From Tamarix chinensis (Eukaryota; Streptophyta; Magnoliopsida; Caryophyllales; Tamaricaceae), in contig CM060174.1 in assembly GCA_030549775.1 (NCBI GenBank), forward strand, positions 52,578,707-52,642,706: 64,000 nt of DNA. The letters run 5' to 3'. The position numbers and the translations under genes were made by a program. The notes under the pieces are model-generated. The model had not been told where the DNA came from and ran no database searches. It saw only the letters and a program-made list of their open reading frames with translations. This document shows positions 36,256 through 47,726 of the stretch, piece by piece; positions within the stretch are counted from its first letter, which is position 1, and every line of letters starts with the position of its first letter.

Positions 36256-37099
36256 TGATGCGGGAGCAGAGTTGCAGGACACATCACCAACTAAGATGGC
36301 TACGCTACTCTACGTAGATACATAAACATGGAGGAGTATGCATGGCTTCATGCAACGTTTGTTAGCTAGCGTAACATTTATGTCTAAGTACTAGTTATTG
36401 TTATTTACTTTTAGTCAATTAGTAACTAAATATTAAATAGCTACTCTTAAGGGAATCAATGCTTTTGGAAGGGAGTTATTGTTATTTACCTTTAGTCAAC
36501 TAGTGACTAAATATTAACTAGCTAGTCTTAAGGGAATTAATGCTTTTGGGAGGGAGTTATACTTTTAGTCAATTTGTGACTAAATATTAACTAACTAGTC
36601 TTAAGAGAATTAATGGTTTGGGAAGGGAGTTACTATTATTTACTTTTAGTCAATTAGCGACTAAATATTAACTAGCTAGTCTTAAGGGAATTAATGCTTT
36701 TGGGAGGGAATATGCTTGTAATCTTTTGAAAAGATGCTCAGTTCCTTGGCTATATAAACCATAGGAACCCGAGTAGAAAGACACAACTTGAATAAGAAGA
36801 ACAACCTTAAGTATTGCTTAAACCTGAATTCTGTGTGGATTCATCTCGTAACAAGTCGAATCTGTGTGAACGATTTGTTTCGAATCATATCGAAATAAAA
36901 CCGAATCTGTGTGAACGGTTTTGTTCTCGAAACCTTAATCTTTATTTCTGTGTGGTTTAAAGATTAATTTACCCTTCTACCTCGTGTTCCATCATCATCC
37001 ACCCCTTCGAATCCCCATCATCAACCTCCATAATCCATACTCATCAAATACTCCATATAAAATCCATCTAAATCTAAAACTCTAACTGTGCACGCATCA
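36256..37099 (+). mobile_element. Solo LTR (844 bp) of the 47.7-53.7 kb family
   Basis: TGATGCGGGAGCAGAG... to ...GTGCACGCATCA with perfect 5-bp duplications CTTAA at 36,251-36,255 and 37,100-37,104, sitting inside the hAT gene. It matches both LTRs of the complete element at 47,727-53,699 (reverse orientation). It holds four imperfect copies of a 73-81 base unit with CTAGCTAGTCTTAAGGGAAT (anchors at 36,447, 36,528, 36,601, 36,682), and near 36,750 a GCTATATAAACCAT TATA-like box. The first 70 bases keep the same open frame and stop position as the other LTRs, so an apparent open frame runs on from the hAT gene into it. Confidence 0.92.
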
Positions 37100-37104
37100 C
37101 TTAA

Positions 37105-37355
37105 GGTGATCAAGGATATTGTCATTAAGATTAGAGAAAGTGTAAAATACATGAAGTGGTTAGAGTCAAGGAAGACTACATTTTAAAATTGTGTGTAATT
37201 AGCTTGGATATCAGATACTAAAGCATTATGGCTTGATGTTCCAACAAGGTGGAACTCAACTTATTGGATTATTGATAGAGCTATTATTTATTGTAATGGA
37301 TTTAAGGACATGGCATTTGTTGACTCCTTGTACAAGCATTTCCCAAGACCTCAAG
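37105..37355 (+). pseudogene. hAT transposase, middle part
   Basis: Continues the gene after the solo LTR: VIKDIVIKIRESVKYMKW, then WLDVPTRWNSTYWIIDRA (typical hAT DVxTRWNSTYxML motif) to YKHFPRPQ, where S2 is inserted. Removal of the two LTRs restores collinearity with the hAT family order; a stop codon and a frameshift remain. Confidence 0.85.
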
Positions 37356-38470
37356 TGAAATGCCTCGAAAAGTTTCTAATTTTAAAGATTATATTTAAAT
37401 AAGGTTTTATTGAAAAATTTAATTTAATAAACTATTTTTACTAAAATAAAAGGAAATTTATTAGGGAAAATTAATAAGAAATTTTATAAATATTTTATTT
37501 AGAGGAAATTTGGGTATTTTAACTAATTAAAGATTTTAATTTGGGAATTTATTTATATAAATTATTTTATTTAAATTAAGAAATAGAAAATAGTTTTAAA
37601 TTAATTTTAATTTTATAAATAATTTAATTGAAGAAATTTTGGGTGTTTTGTTAGTTAAAATGGAATTTATGGAAAACCTTTTAAAAATCCTAATTTAGCC
37701 TAAAAATGGATTTAAATATTATTTTATTTAAATATTTTTATTTTTAATTATCCTAAATATCTTAATTAATTTAATCAACCTAATTATTTTTCTATTTTCT
37801 TTTTTTTTCCTTTCTCCTTTTTCTTTTCTTTTTCTCCTTTCCTTTTCTTCCTCTTTTCCTGACTGGGCCTTTGTTTTGCGGCCCATTCTTCTCTTCTTTT
37901 CTTCTCCCTTCGACGGTCCAGTCTGCTGCGCCATTCTTTTCCTTTATTTCCCTCAAAATGCGCTGTTTCATTAAAGAAAATTTAGTCACGCCCAACCCGC
38001 GTGATCGTCGCCTTTCACCCGTCCCTCTCCGCACCGCGTTTCACTTCTTGTTCCATTTAAACGCGTCGTTTGGTTTAAAAACTTTACCCTCACCGCACCG
38101 AACCTCCCGGTTTCCTTCCTTTTTCTTTCTTTTCTTTCTTCCCTAGACCGGCGATCCAGCTCTTTCTTCCTCCTTTCTTCTTCCCTAACCCTTCACACCG
38201 TCCCCGTCGAGCACCTGCAACCTCTGCCAACACCTCCAAAAATTTCACCGCCGGTTACGCCCATTTAGACTGGCAGCTTTCCTTCCTCTCTCTTCCCCTA
38301 ACTCATCAACCATTTTGAACCAATCCACTCCCCCACTCCTCGCACGATTCCCTCTCCCTTGGCCACTTATAGACACGATCGGGGAGTACGTCGGTTGCCC
38401 TCGTTGGCCGGTTACCACGCCTTCCTATCACTCCCCCACTTTCCCTTCGACTCTAACTTCCTTTCAAGCC

Positions 38471-38478
38471 TATAAATA
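38471..38478 (+). promoter_or_regulatory. TATA box of S2 LTR
   Basis: TATAAATA in AAGCCTATAAATACACCC, the counterpart of 5,746 in S1. Confidence 0.65.
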
Positions 38479-39139
38479 CACCCTATAGTAGCGTTGAGTC
38501 GAGTTTTTTGGTTGATGTTTAGAAGATCCCTTCCTTCGTGCCACCGCCCTTTTAGACGCCACTTTCACCGCCTTCGGCCAACACCGCCGCTCGTTCTGGC
38601 CACCTACGCCTTCCTTGCACCACCCTCTAACTAACTAGACCACCCATACCCTTCAATTCTTCCTGAACAATCCACCCTGACCGTGCGAATCTCCCTCCTT
38701 AACCAAACCATTTCCTGCCACCACCGCCCTTCGAACCACCCTTAGCCACCTCTTCTGCCGCTTCCGCTGCTTCTTTCACCTCCCAAATTGTGTTGTAGAC
38801 CCTCCTCTATCTCCCCTACCTTCCTTTTCCCCTTTCTCCCTCTCATCCTCTCTCCCTTCTTCTTCTTCCCTATTCGGCCACAACCACCACCGCTGTGCGC
38901 CGCCACCTTTGGCTGTGCCGCCACCATCATTTTGTTCCTCTCCTTCTGGGCAATCATAATCACCCTTACTTCCACCCTCCTTCTTCTTATTTTGTTCCCA
39001 GCCTACAACTTTTCCCCTTTTCTTCTCTTTTTCTGGCCGCCGCCATCGCCGTCGTGCACCACCGCCGGTGCCGCCTATCCTCGCTACCCTAAGGTTGAAC
39101 CCTAGACCCTCTCAACCCTTTTCCCTATTTTTACAAGCC

Positions 39140-39461
39140 TTAAATTATTTTATTTCAATTATTATAATATAAATCCTATTATTATTATTATTAATATTTA
39201 TATTTTTAATATGTATTATTATTATATTATTAGTATTAATGTTTTTATTATTATTTATGTTGAGGGTTGAAGCCTTATTGTTTTTTAATTTGATTTTATT
39301 ATTATTCTTCTTATTATTTCTATTATTACTATTATTAATATTAATATGTTATAAGTATAATTATTATTATTATTTCCTATTTCGAATTTCTATTATTCTT
39401 ATTCCATTATTATTAATACAACTATTTTACCCTTAGTGTTTTTAATAATGTTATTATTGTT

Positions 39462-39508
<47 letters not shown>

Positions 39509-40240
39509 TATTATTATTACTATCATTATTATTATTTTCAAGTGTTGGTATTATTATTTTATATAGGGCTGAAACCCTATTGTGCTTCTTTTAAATTATG
39601 GTAGTAGTATTATAAATATCATGTCTTATTATTATTATTAGGGTTATTAGTATTTTTATTATTATTAGTATTTATTCTTATTAATGTTATTATTATTATT
39701 TATTAAGTTATTATTACTCAATGTAGGGTGGAAACCCTACTTATTTTTATCTTCAAATATTATCCTTACTATTATTACCATTATGATTATTATTATTATT
39801 ACAATATTATTATGGTTTTTATCATTACTATTATTATTATTATTTTTTTTATTATTTCATCACTATTATTATTACTAAATTTGTTTATTTATTTTACTAA
39901 TACTATTATTATTATTATTATTTTATTAAAGAGGCTAAATCCCTTATTTCAATTTGTTTTGAATAATGTCCTTATTATTATTATTGGTACAACTATTATT
40001 ATTCTTATTTATATTATCAATGATATTATTTTTAGTACCTTTGCTATTATTATTTTAGTATCATCATCATTATTATTAGGGTAAAGTTTTCAACCTTATA
40101 TTACCAACTTTTATTATATTCTATTATTTCTATATCTTTAGCAAAGTTAGTAATTAATTAATTTTATTTTATTAATATATTATTATTTATTTAAAAACAT
40201 AGTCTTATAATAAGTTAATGATTAATAGTATTTTTGATTA
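39140..40240 (+). repeat. TTA/ATC microsatellite expansion inside S2
   Basis: About 1 kb of (ATT)n-rich sequence, with an (ATC)n run at about 39,463-39,508. Between the runs a short motif recurs, at about 39,258, 39,565, 39,724, 39,928 and 40,077, best seen as TAGGGTGGAAACCCTA. This looks like a larger unit repeated and then swamped by microsatellite growth. The leucine/isoleucine-rich open frames here are artefacts. Confidence 0.8.
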
Positions 40241-40559
40241 GAGGGAGTCTAATTTTAGCTTTTCCCTCATAATAGGTAAAACCTAGTCAAAGCCCTAAGG
40301 AGGCGTAGAAGCGTGCTCAAAGACCGGTGTCATTTTAGGTAAGGGCGTTACTAAGGCCATTTGTGTGTTTATATGCATTATGTGCTTCATATGCCATGTA
40401 TTATATGTTTATCATTATTAATTATTTCATATGTGGTATAAAGTGGAGTTGAAGTATGTTGGTATGAATAAATTGTGGCATGAGAATTATGTGTATATTT
40501 ATGTTATTATTATTATTGTATGATGTGGCCTTAATATATGCATGTTAGGGTTGTAAAAT

Positions 40560-40870
40560 AATGATGGAGAGTGTAGCAATGTGGTGTTAGGGTTTTGCAT
40601 GAAATGACATGGTGTTAGGGTTTTGCATGAAATGGTATGGTGTTAGGGTTTGCATGGAAGCGTGGTCTATGTGAAGCTAGAATTGCATGGAAGCATGTTT
40701 ACGTGGAATTAGGGTTTTGCATGGGAGTTAGGGTTTGCATGGAAGTGTGGTTTACGTGGAGTTAGGGTTTGCATGGGAGCTAGAGTTTGCATGGAGGGAG
40801 TGTGGTTTACGTGGAGTTAGAGTTTGCATGGGAGCTAGGGTTTGCATGGAGTTAGTCATGCATGTCTAGG
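40560..40870 (+). repeat. Minisatellite of S2
   Basis: Units of 20-40 bases around GTGTTAGGGTTTTGCATGAA, GGAGTTAGGGTTTGCATGG and GTGGTTTACGTGGAG, in the same place as the S1 minisatellite. Confidence 0.8.
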
Positions 40871-40929
40871 CAAATGTTTGTGAATAAAATATTTAAGACA
40901 CTAATCTTTTAAAATGGAAGATTATTGAG

Positions 40930-41285
40930 TCGGGTCCAAACCGATCCACCGGTCAGGAATAGTGGTTAGGGTATAACCCTATGTGCGACCAATCCACCAG
41001 TTATAATAGTGGTTAGGACATGAGGTCCTATATGTGAGTGGCCCACCGGCAATAATAGTGGGGTGACTCGAGCTCAATAAACACAAACCAGAGTTGTTAA
41101 AGCTCTTAAAAGATATTAATTATGTACAGTGGAACACCATGCGAGCAGGAACCAGACCGATCCACCTGTCAGGAATAGTGGTTAGGGTTTTACCCTATAT
41201 ATGACCAATCCATTGGTAATAATAGTGGTTAGGGCATGATGCTCTATGTGTGACTGGCCCACTGGTTATAATAGTGGGGTGTTCT
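40930..41285 (+). repeat. Hairpin-forming tandem repeats of S2
   Basis: Two blocks like those of S1. Second-hairpin versions: TAGGGT-ATA-ACCCTA (40,967-40,981), TAGGAC-ATGAG-GTCCTA (41,014-41,030), TAGGGT-TTT-ACCCTA (41,183-41,197), AGGGC-ATGAT-GCTCT (41,231-41,245, one G-T pair). CCAATCCATTGG (41,205-41,216) replaces CCGGTCCACCGG of S1. Confidence 0.8.
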
Positions 41286-41489
41286 TGTACTCACATGGAT
41301 TTGATAAAAGGCATATTGTGAATCAAATTCTGATAAGAGATTAATTAAATGATTAATCTGGATTATAATTGGGCCTTTATGTATGTGCCCGAATGATTGG
41401 TCGATATTATGATATGATGATGGTCTTTATGTCCTTTTATTCTTATGCATGATTTTATGTTCTTATGTGTTAGCCTTAGTGCTCGGTTA

Positions 41490-41580
41490 CCTTACTCAGT
41501 ATGTAGCGTACTAATCACCCGTTTCATTGTTGCTGCTCATTCCCACGAGCAGAAGGCCCTTTTTGACCTTGTGCAGGTGG
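41490..41580 (+). promoter_or_regulatory. Hairpin module of S2
   Basis: AGTATG-TAG-CGTACT (41,498-41,512, one G-T pair), CTGCTC...GAGCAG (41,533-41,552) and ACCTTGTGCAGGT ending at 41,578, as in S1. Confidence 0.6.
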
Positions 41581-42021
41581 GTGAGACATCAGTCGAGGCT
41601 GTGTGTTGAGCTTGTTTTGCCTCAAGGTTTGAGAGATGTGGCCATATTTATTTTTTATGCGATGTATTTCCTTTTATTAGTTCTTTTGTATCGGATTTAT
41701 CCATTTTGATCTATTACCTGGTATTGAGTATTTCAAATGAATATTTTATCGGTTGTAAGGTTATTTCTCTTTTGAAAATGAATTATAATTCTTTATGCGT
41801 ACTATGATTTTGTTTTACAACCGAGTTTATTTTGTTTTGACTTATAATTGATCATTAATCTTTTCTTTAGCCTTAGCACTTGGTATTGAAATGGTCGGAG
41901 AGAACCGGTTTGGTACTAAGTGTGGCGATAACATCCCAAGAATTCATGGGTTTTAAATTAAGTATTTTAATAACTTTCAGCGTTAAAAAAATTATAGTGA
42001 ATTTTGGGGTGTTACATCAAG

Positions 42022-42990
42022 AGTGGGACATGCTTGAAAAAATTCATGTTGTCTTGGCACAATTTTATGATATTACAGAGTTATTTTCTGGTAGTTAGTG
42101 TCCAACAATAAATTTATACTTTGAGAATGTATAAAAGATTGAAATGCTTTTAAATGAGTAGGTAGAGGGTGACAATGAAGTGCTAAGGAAAATGGCTGTA
42201 TAAATGAAGATTAAACTTGATAAATATTGAGCTAACTTATATGGGAATGAATATAGTACATTGTTTTCTTTTTCTATGATTCTTGATCGTCATTGTAAGT
42301 TGGATTTTCTAAAGTATTGCTATCAAAAATTATTTGAGGCTGGAATAAGGACTTGTTTGAAGGTTAGTGATGTGCGATTTAAGTTATGGATGCTCCTAGT
42401 GGAGTATCCTTCTGTCAATGATGGAGGAGCTACCTGCAAAAACTCTTATGAAACCTCATCAACGTCAGACACTAACACCATTGGTTCTACTCGCAAGCAC
42501 TAATTTGATTTCCCTACTGTAAGTTTATATTTCTCACCTTCCCTTAACCTCTTATGCCTTTCCTTTGACTTTTATTTGTTGTTGTATTTATATTCAATTG
42601 ACTATTATATAAATTTTTTTCATCATTCTTGCTTTGTTATGATATATATATATATCCATTTATTCTTATAATTTTTAGGGTTTTGATAAAAATGAGACTA
42701 CATACACTTTTAATGAAAAGATAAAGTTGGATAAGTATCTAGATGATCCTAGAATGGATCATAAAATTAAGTTGAACATTCTTGACTTTTGGAGAGAAAA
42801 TGACTCTCAAGATGGAGAAATTTCACATCTAGTTAGGGATATCATAAGTGTGCCCCTCACAACTATTGCATAAGAATAAAATTTTAGTATTGGAGGTAGG
42901 GTTTTAAATAAGTGAAGAAGCTTGTATTTGCCTGAAAATATTAAAGTGTTGATAGCTACTTGTAGTTGGTTGTATGGTTGTAAAGGTAGT
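42022..42990 (+). pseudogene. hAT transposase, C-terminal part
   Basis: Resumes after S2: EWDMLEKIHVVLAQFYDITE and LFSGS, then at about 42,240-42,400 FSMILDRHCKLDFLKYCYQK (normally AVILDPRYKL), and at about 42,680-42,990 the dimerisation region: LDKYLDDPRMD, LDFWREN, LVRDIISVPLTTIA, then GGRVLNK, a stop, and LYLPENIKVL. The last block corresponds to the hATC domain (LxxYLxEPxxxR...LxxWWxxN...LSxxARDxLxIPxTTVASE). Several stops and shifts. The open frame starting at 41,880 is partly S2 LTR. Confidence 0.85.
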
Positions 42991-44500
42991 GTTTTTAAGG
43001 CTTTTATTAACTTCTTTGTTTCTATGTTATAGTAAATTTCTTATATGTTATTGTTCCTCTAGCAAATAAGGAAGATGAATTTGTTGATTTTAGTAATGAT
43101 ATTAACTTTAACAGGTGAAAGTTTACTTCTTTATATGTTGTTGTGGGAATGTTTTTAGTGTTGTAGGTTTCATAAAAAGAAGTCTCTAAATTAATGATGC
43201 CGCTTCTTTGATCTTATATAGGTTGTATTGTTAGCTTTTATTTTGTTATTATCTTATCCATATCTTCCCTTAATAAATAAAGGGGTTCAGGTTTAATTTG
43301 GAGTTAACAATGGGGTGATATTATCTTTTTTTTCTTATCAGATTGTTATATCAGCCTCATATTAAGGTATGGGACTTTATGGTCTGATGTTTGTGTAATA
43401 ACATATATGGTGATGGTTAGGAAGTGTCTTTCTCTTGGTATTATATCCTATAGGGCATCTTTTGCCTTTTAGATTGTAAATTTCTTTCTTTCTAGTTAGT
43501 GTTTTTTGGTTAATTACCTCAAGGCTAGGGCTTCAATCAAAGAGAGATATTCACCTTCATCCATTGAAGAGAGGATCAAGCATTCATTTTAGGTGGTATT
43601 ATTAGTGTTCTAGTTTTCTTATTTACACTTGTTTGGACTTATATTGTATTTATTTGTTAGTAATTATCAACATATTTGATATTATTGTGTATTTTGTAAC
43701 ATGCAATAAGCGTATGAAGAAATGCTAAATTTGATTTTTGGGTCTTTGTGAATCATTAATATAATGCCATATCGCACATCCACTTCTTATTATTTTAGTA
43801 GCACTATTTATTTGATTTTTTTCCTATTCATCATCTTTGCATTTAAAATGTTTAGAAAGTGTTTATAAAGAACCAAATTTAAGGATTAGCTCCCATACAT
43901 TAATTTTTTTATTTCATTTTATAGGAATGAATGTTGGCACATCACCTCCCATGGCATAACCGCAGAAGCTATTCAATCATGTTTGAAGTATTCAATGAGT
44001 TTAAGCATTAAAACCATTTAAGATTGATACTTTGTGGTCTTTAATTTGTATGGTTGTTTCTATAATATATTTTGTGGTAATTTTTTTTTCTTAGGGATGA
44101 CAATGGAATGTTATTGATGTCTGAAGGTAATTCAATAGATTTTAAAGGTTATATCTGAGTATTTAGCCCCCTTATATCATGGATATTCATTACTTGGATT
44201 GTAGATCCCATCCCATTAGACTTTTTCAAATGCATATTATATATATACCACTATATAATGGTTCTAAAATTGAATTGAAAGGTTATGTTCATAAGTTGTC
44301 AATTTTATAAGTTTATTGATCTGTCATTAAGTTTTTATTATTATGGTCTTAAATGTCGAGTTGAAGTTGTAGGAAGTTATCAAACAAAGTGAAGCAAAAG
44401 TCTAAATTTGTGCTTATAAATATTTGCATTGATTGAAATTATTTCAAAGTTTGATAAGTATATGGTGTTAAAAATATCATATATGAATAAGAATAACCAA
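42991..44500. other. AT-rich interval after hAT, no gene seen
   Basis: AT-rich; presumably includes the hAT 3' untranslated region and terminus, but no inverted repeat was recognised. No coding signal, RNA gene or repeat array found. Confidence 0.4.
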
Positions 44501-44509
44501 TTATTTATT

Positions 44510-44870
44510 CGAGTATAGTTCGGGGCGATTTAGGTTCGGGTTAGAGTTCAAGTTGGCTAGGGTTTAGCTTAGAGTTTGGTTTGGTTAGAATTTTGGCTAG
44601 AGTTTGGGTCGGGTTGGATTTGGGTTAGAGCTCGAGTCTGTTCGGGTTTGAGTAGGGTTTATTATTGATTTGGGTTACTTCAGTTTGGATCAAATCAAAT
44701 TTGGGTCATTATCAAGTTAGCTAAATTTGATCCACTTCAGATTGAATCGGGTTGTTTTGGGCTTTTAGGTTGTGAATGTGTTTCATTTTTTGGGTCAATA
44801 TTAGGTTCCAATTCGGGTTATTTGGGTTGGGTCAGCTTTGCTAGGTCTAGTAGAGAACTTAGTCTTGTTC
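44510..44870 (+). repeat. GGGTT-rich degenerate tract
   Basis: Many variants of TTCGGGTTAGAG and GGGTTGGGTCAG; similar to 26,130-26,540. Possible hAT subterminal repeats. Confidence 0.4.
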
Positions 44871-44879
44871 TTTTCTAAA

Positions 44880-46811
44880 ACCCATCGATCGATTTCGTCT
44901 ATGAAAAATTGATTAGTTTGCCCAACCAATTGACTAGTTTGAGGGAAGAATGATCTGGTTGAGTTGAACTGATTGACTGGTCGACCTAAACCAATCTACG
45001 ATTGGTGGAATCGATCTACTATTTAGACCAAACTGATCGACCGGTTTAGCTGGTTTGCACGATTTGTTTCCCTGTGGTTCGGTTATGCTTTGGGGTTGTG
45101 TTGGGGATTCTATCATGATTATTAATAGGATAAAATGTATATTTTAACATGGATTATTGACCTAATTAAGAGATTAAAACTAATCATAACTTGTTGCATA
45201 CATTAGGAGTAATTTAAAGGCTAAATGTGTACTTAACTTAAGATAAATGATAATATAGATATAAGAGTAATAGGAATTGGTAAGGGTATGTATCAAACCA
45301 AATGATGGATATGAAATTCATTAGCCAAGGATAAATGGTAAGCTCACATGGTTGGGGAAAATGAAAATAAAAGGATTAATATGGTTTAATAGAGGGATTT
45401 AATTTGTTTACTTGTATGGGCCTTATATGATCACCCGTCCTTATAAATAAAATACTAATCACTCAAAGAAAAAGAAAATCAAGTTGAGTATGGGTCTGGG
45501 TTACCCGATCTTCAATTAGCTACTATAGGTTAGTTTACCTTTGGCCTTTTTTGTGCCTTCAGACTTTTCCTTCGAATTGGATCCAAAGAAGTTTATATGC
45601 CTTACATACTCTAGAAACTGATGATGTACTAGGTGGTATCAATACTAAAGGGTTGAGTTACCCAATTGGTTGTCTTCAATTGGACTTATGTCCATATTGG
45701 TTGTCTATGGCCTAGAATTATGTTTATTGTGTTGATTAGCTTCTGCCAAAACTTATTTCCACTTGGTGATTGGCTTTGGCTTGAACGTTTTGTCCCTTTC
45801 TAGATAGGCTTTTATGGTATGTGTGACCTTTGGGCGGTGCATAGTCCATCATTGATGATAATAAAATATGGTTGTTAAGTAATTGATCAATTATGAATGA
45901 TGATTAAGAGAATGGCTCATACTTGGTAAGAATGGAAGTAGTGGTATGATTGGTCAAAATTGAGTAAATCTAGTTATTACACTTAGCTAATGGTTGATTT
46001 GACTATTTTGTTATGAAATGCAATATTGATGAGTTTACTCACCTATCTCTTATATGGATGAACTAATGGTATAACCTAAATAATTGGTTAATTATAATCA
46101 ACCTTAGAGGTTGCTTGGTTTTCCTTGCCATTAAGTTTGTACATGCTTCTGTGAGAAGGTTATGAGTCTATGCATGAATTATTTTACTTGTTGGAATTAT
46201 GCATGATAATATGACTTAATGTTCCTCTATCTTTATATATATATAGCCTTATCATGATGTATACTATAATCTAAATTTATGATAGTGTGGTATACTTGTG
46301 TACATTGAGGAAGTAACTTGGCTTACTTAGTATGTAATATATTGAAGTAGCTATTTGTTCGGTCATCTGCTCATTCTCACTAGAAGAGGACCTTGTATAG
46401 GTTTTTCGGGATGGCCAATAAAGGGTCTACCGTAGCTGTGTTGGGGCTTGTGAGTAAGGACATCTGGAAGGTCTTGATAGGATCTATGGAAGACCATGGC
46501 ATTTGTTTTGGGCCTCATGCCCCAACCAAAAATTTGTAATTCTGCACTTTAATATGTATTTTAAAACAATTTGATTGAAACCTATGAGGGTCACTGGTTG
46601 AAAACATTACAGAATCATTTTAATTAAATTATTATTTACACACTTTGTTGTTTTAGGGTTTTGTTAGGTTAGCCTCATATCTGATATAAGGTAAGCAGCG
46701 GACATCAAACCTATATCAAGTATGACATTAGCACCCTATTTTTCTAATTTTTTTTGCTTTCACAACATGTTTTAATGAAATTCTTTGGTAGTGAAAAATC
46801 GAGGTGTTATA
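44880..46811 (+). mobile_element. Partial LTR C (plus)
   Basis: CGATTGACTGGTCGACC-like repeats (44,884-45,060), TATA box TTATAAATAA (45,442-45,449), then 45,460-45,620 homologous in reverse to the tandem units at 60,742-62,925 (GACTTTTCCTTC, GGATCCAAAGAAG). Terminal part: CTGCTCATTCTCACTAGAAGAGG and CCTTGTATAGGT near 46,365-46,400, as in S1. It ends AATCGAGGTGTTATA at 46,811. The start was not located. Confidence 0.5.
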
Positions 46812-47370
46812 TGGTGAAGGAGATAAATGGTGGTGTGTTGTTTTGCATAAACAATAGGGAGAAAAAAGAGGTGGTAGGAGCATTTAATGACTGTCAAGCA
46901 TGTGCATATATGTCCCATGCAAGGTGTAAAGACAAGTGAGAGGTGTGAGGGAAATTCAACCCAATCCTTATGCGTAGGAGGTGGAAGATGATGGAAGTAG
47001 GGAGTGGCTTGGCAGATGATAGAGAGTGATGGGCATGTAGGCATTGCCTATGGACAATGTTTCACATAGGGAGAAGGGAAAAAAAAGAGAAGGAGAGGGA
47101 TCAACCGAGAGGGGGAAGAGAGAGAGAAAATAAAGAGGAAAAGAGGGAAATTAATAGGAAGTTCATATTTTTAGGTTTTTTTTAATAACAACATCAATAT
47201 AATTTAGGTTAGGGTAATAGAGTAGATTAATTATCGATAAATTGGGACTAGGTTAAATTCTAGAGTTATAAAATTAGGATAAGGTGGAAATATTTATTTC
47301 ACAAGGTTAGGATATAGTTACGATATTAATTACTCAGGATTAGATTTAACTAAAAATTCAGGGTATTACA
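46812..47370 (-). mobile_element. Partial LTR D (minus), interrupted by LTR C
   Basis: The minus strand starts at 47,370 with TGTAATACCCTGAATTTTTA, the same family as LTR B, followed by the pyrimidine-rich leader (47,048-47,150). It is cut at 46,812 by LTR C. The open frames at 46,754-47,044 are not considered genes. Confidence 0.6.
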
Positions 47371-47721
47371 CACACTCATAGATTTAAGTAGTTGTTTGAC
47401 AATTGAATTGATGATTCATTAATAAAAGATGTATAATGTAATTTGATTTGATTTGATTATTTATTTTTTACTCATCAAATTTATTTTGTTTAAATAGTCA
47501 TAAATGATGAAAATTTAATAATTAACAAGTCTATGTGGAAAGATCTTGATGTGCCATAACGATAACTATCAATTTAAAGTTGAAATTAAAAAAACAATGC
47601 AATAAAAGGATAATTTATTTATAAATATAAAAATATAGACATATCTCACATTATTAATCAAACTAAAAATATTTTGTATATTTTAATAAAATAAAGAAAA
47701 ATATATGGTATAATACCCCTT
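47371..47721. other. AT-rich interval, no feature seen
   Basis: AT-rich sequence between LTR D and the complete element; nothing recognised. Confidence 0.5.
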
Positions 47722-47726
47722 TTACC

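Larger units (their letters stand above)
37356..42016 (+). mobile_element. Solo LTR S2 (4.66 kb, long-LTR gypsy family)
   Basis: Starts TGAAATGCCTCG and ends AATTTTGGGGTGTTACA, with perfect duplications TCAAG at 37,351-37,355 and 42,017-42,021. Collinear with S1: AT-rich U3, CT-rich block 37,790-39,110 with TATA box, a TTA-rich expansion 39,140-40,240 (absent from S1), conserved AGTCAAAGCCCTAAGGAG block near 40,285, minisatellite 40,560-40,870, hairpin repeats 40,930-41,285, module 41,490-41,580 and a terminal TTAGCCTTAGCACTTGGTA block. No coding region. More decayed than S1. Confidence 0.92.

Noticed and set aside
36041..36325. Apparent hAT protein with a new C-terminus
   Set aside because: The last 70 bases are the start of a solo LTR inserted into the gene, so this is a junction, not a natural fusion.
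39239..40084. Leucine/isoleucine-rich open frames resembling membrane proteins
   Set aside because: Translation of a TTA/ATT microsatellite; no conserved protein.
41880..42098. 72-residue open frame
   Set aside because: First half is the end of LTR S2, second half is hAT transposase.
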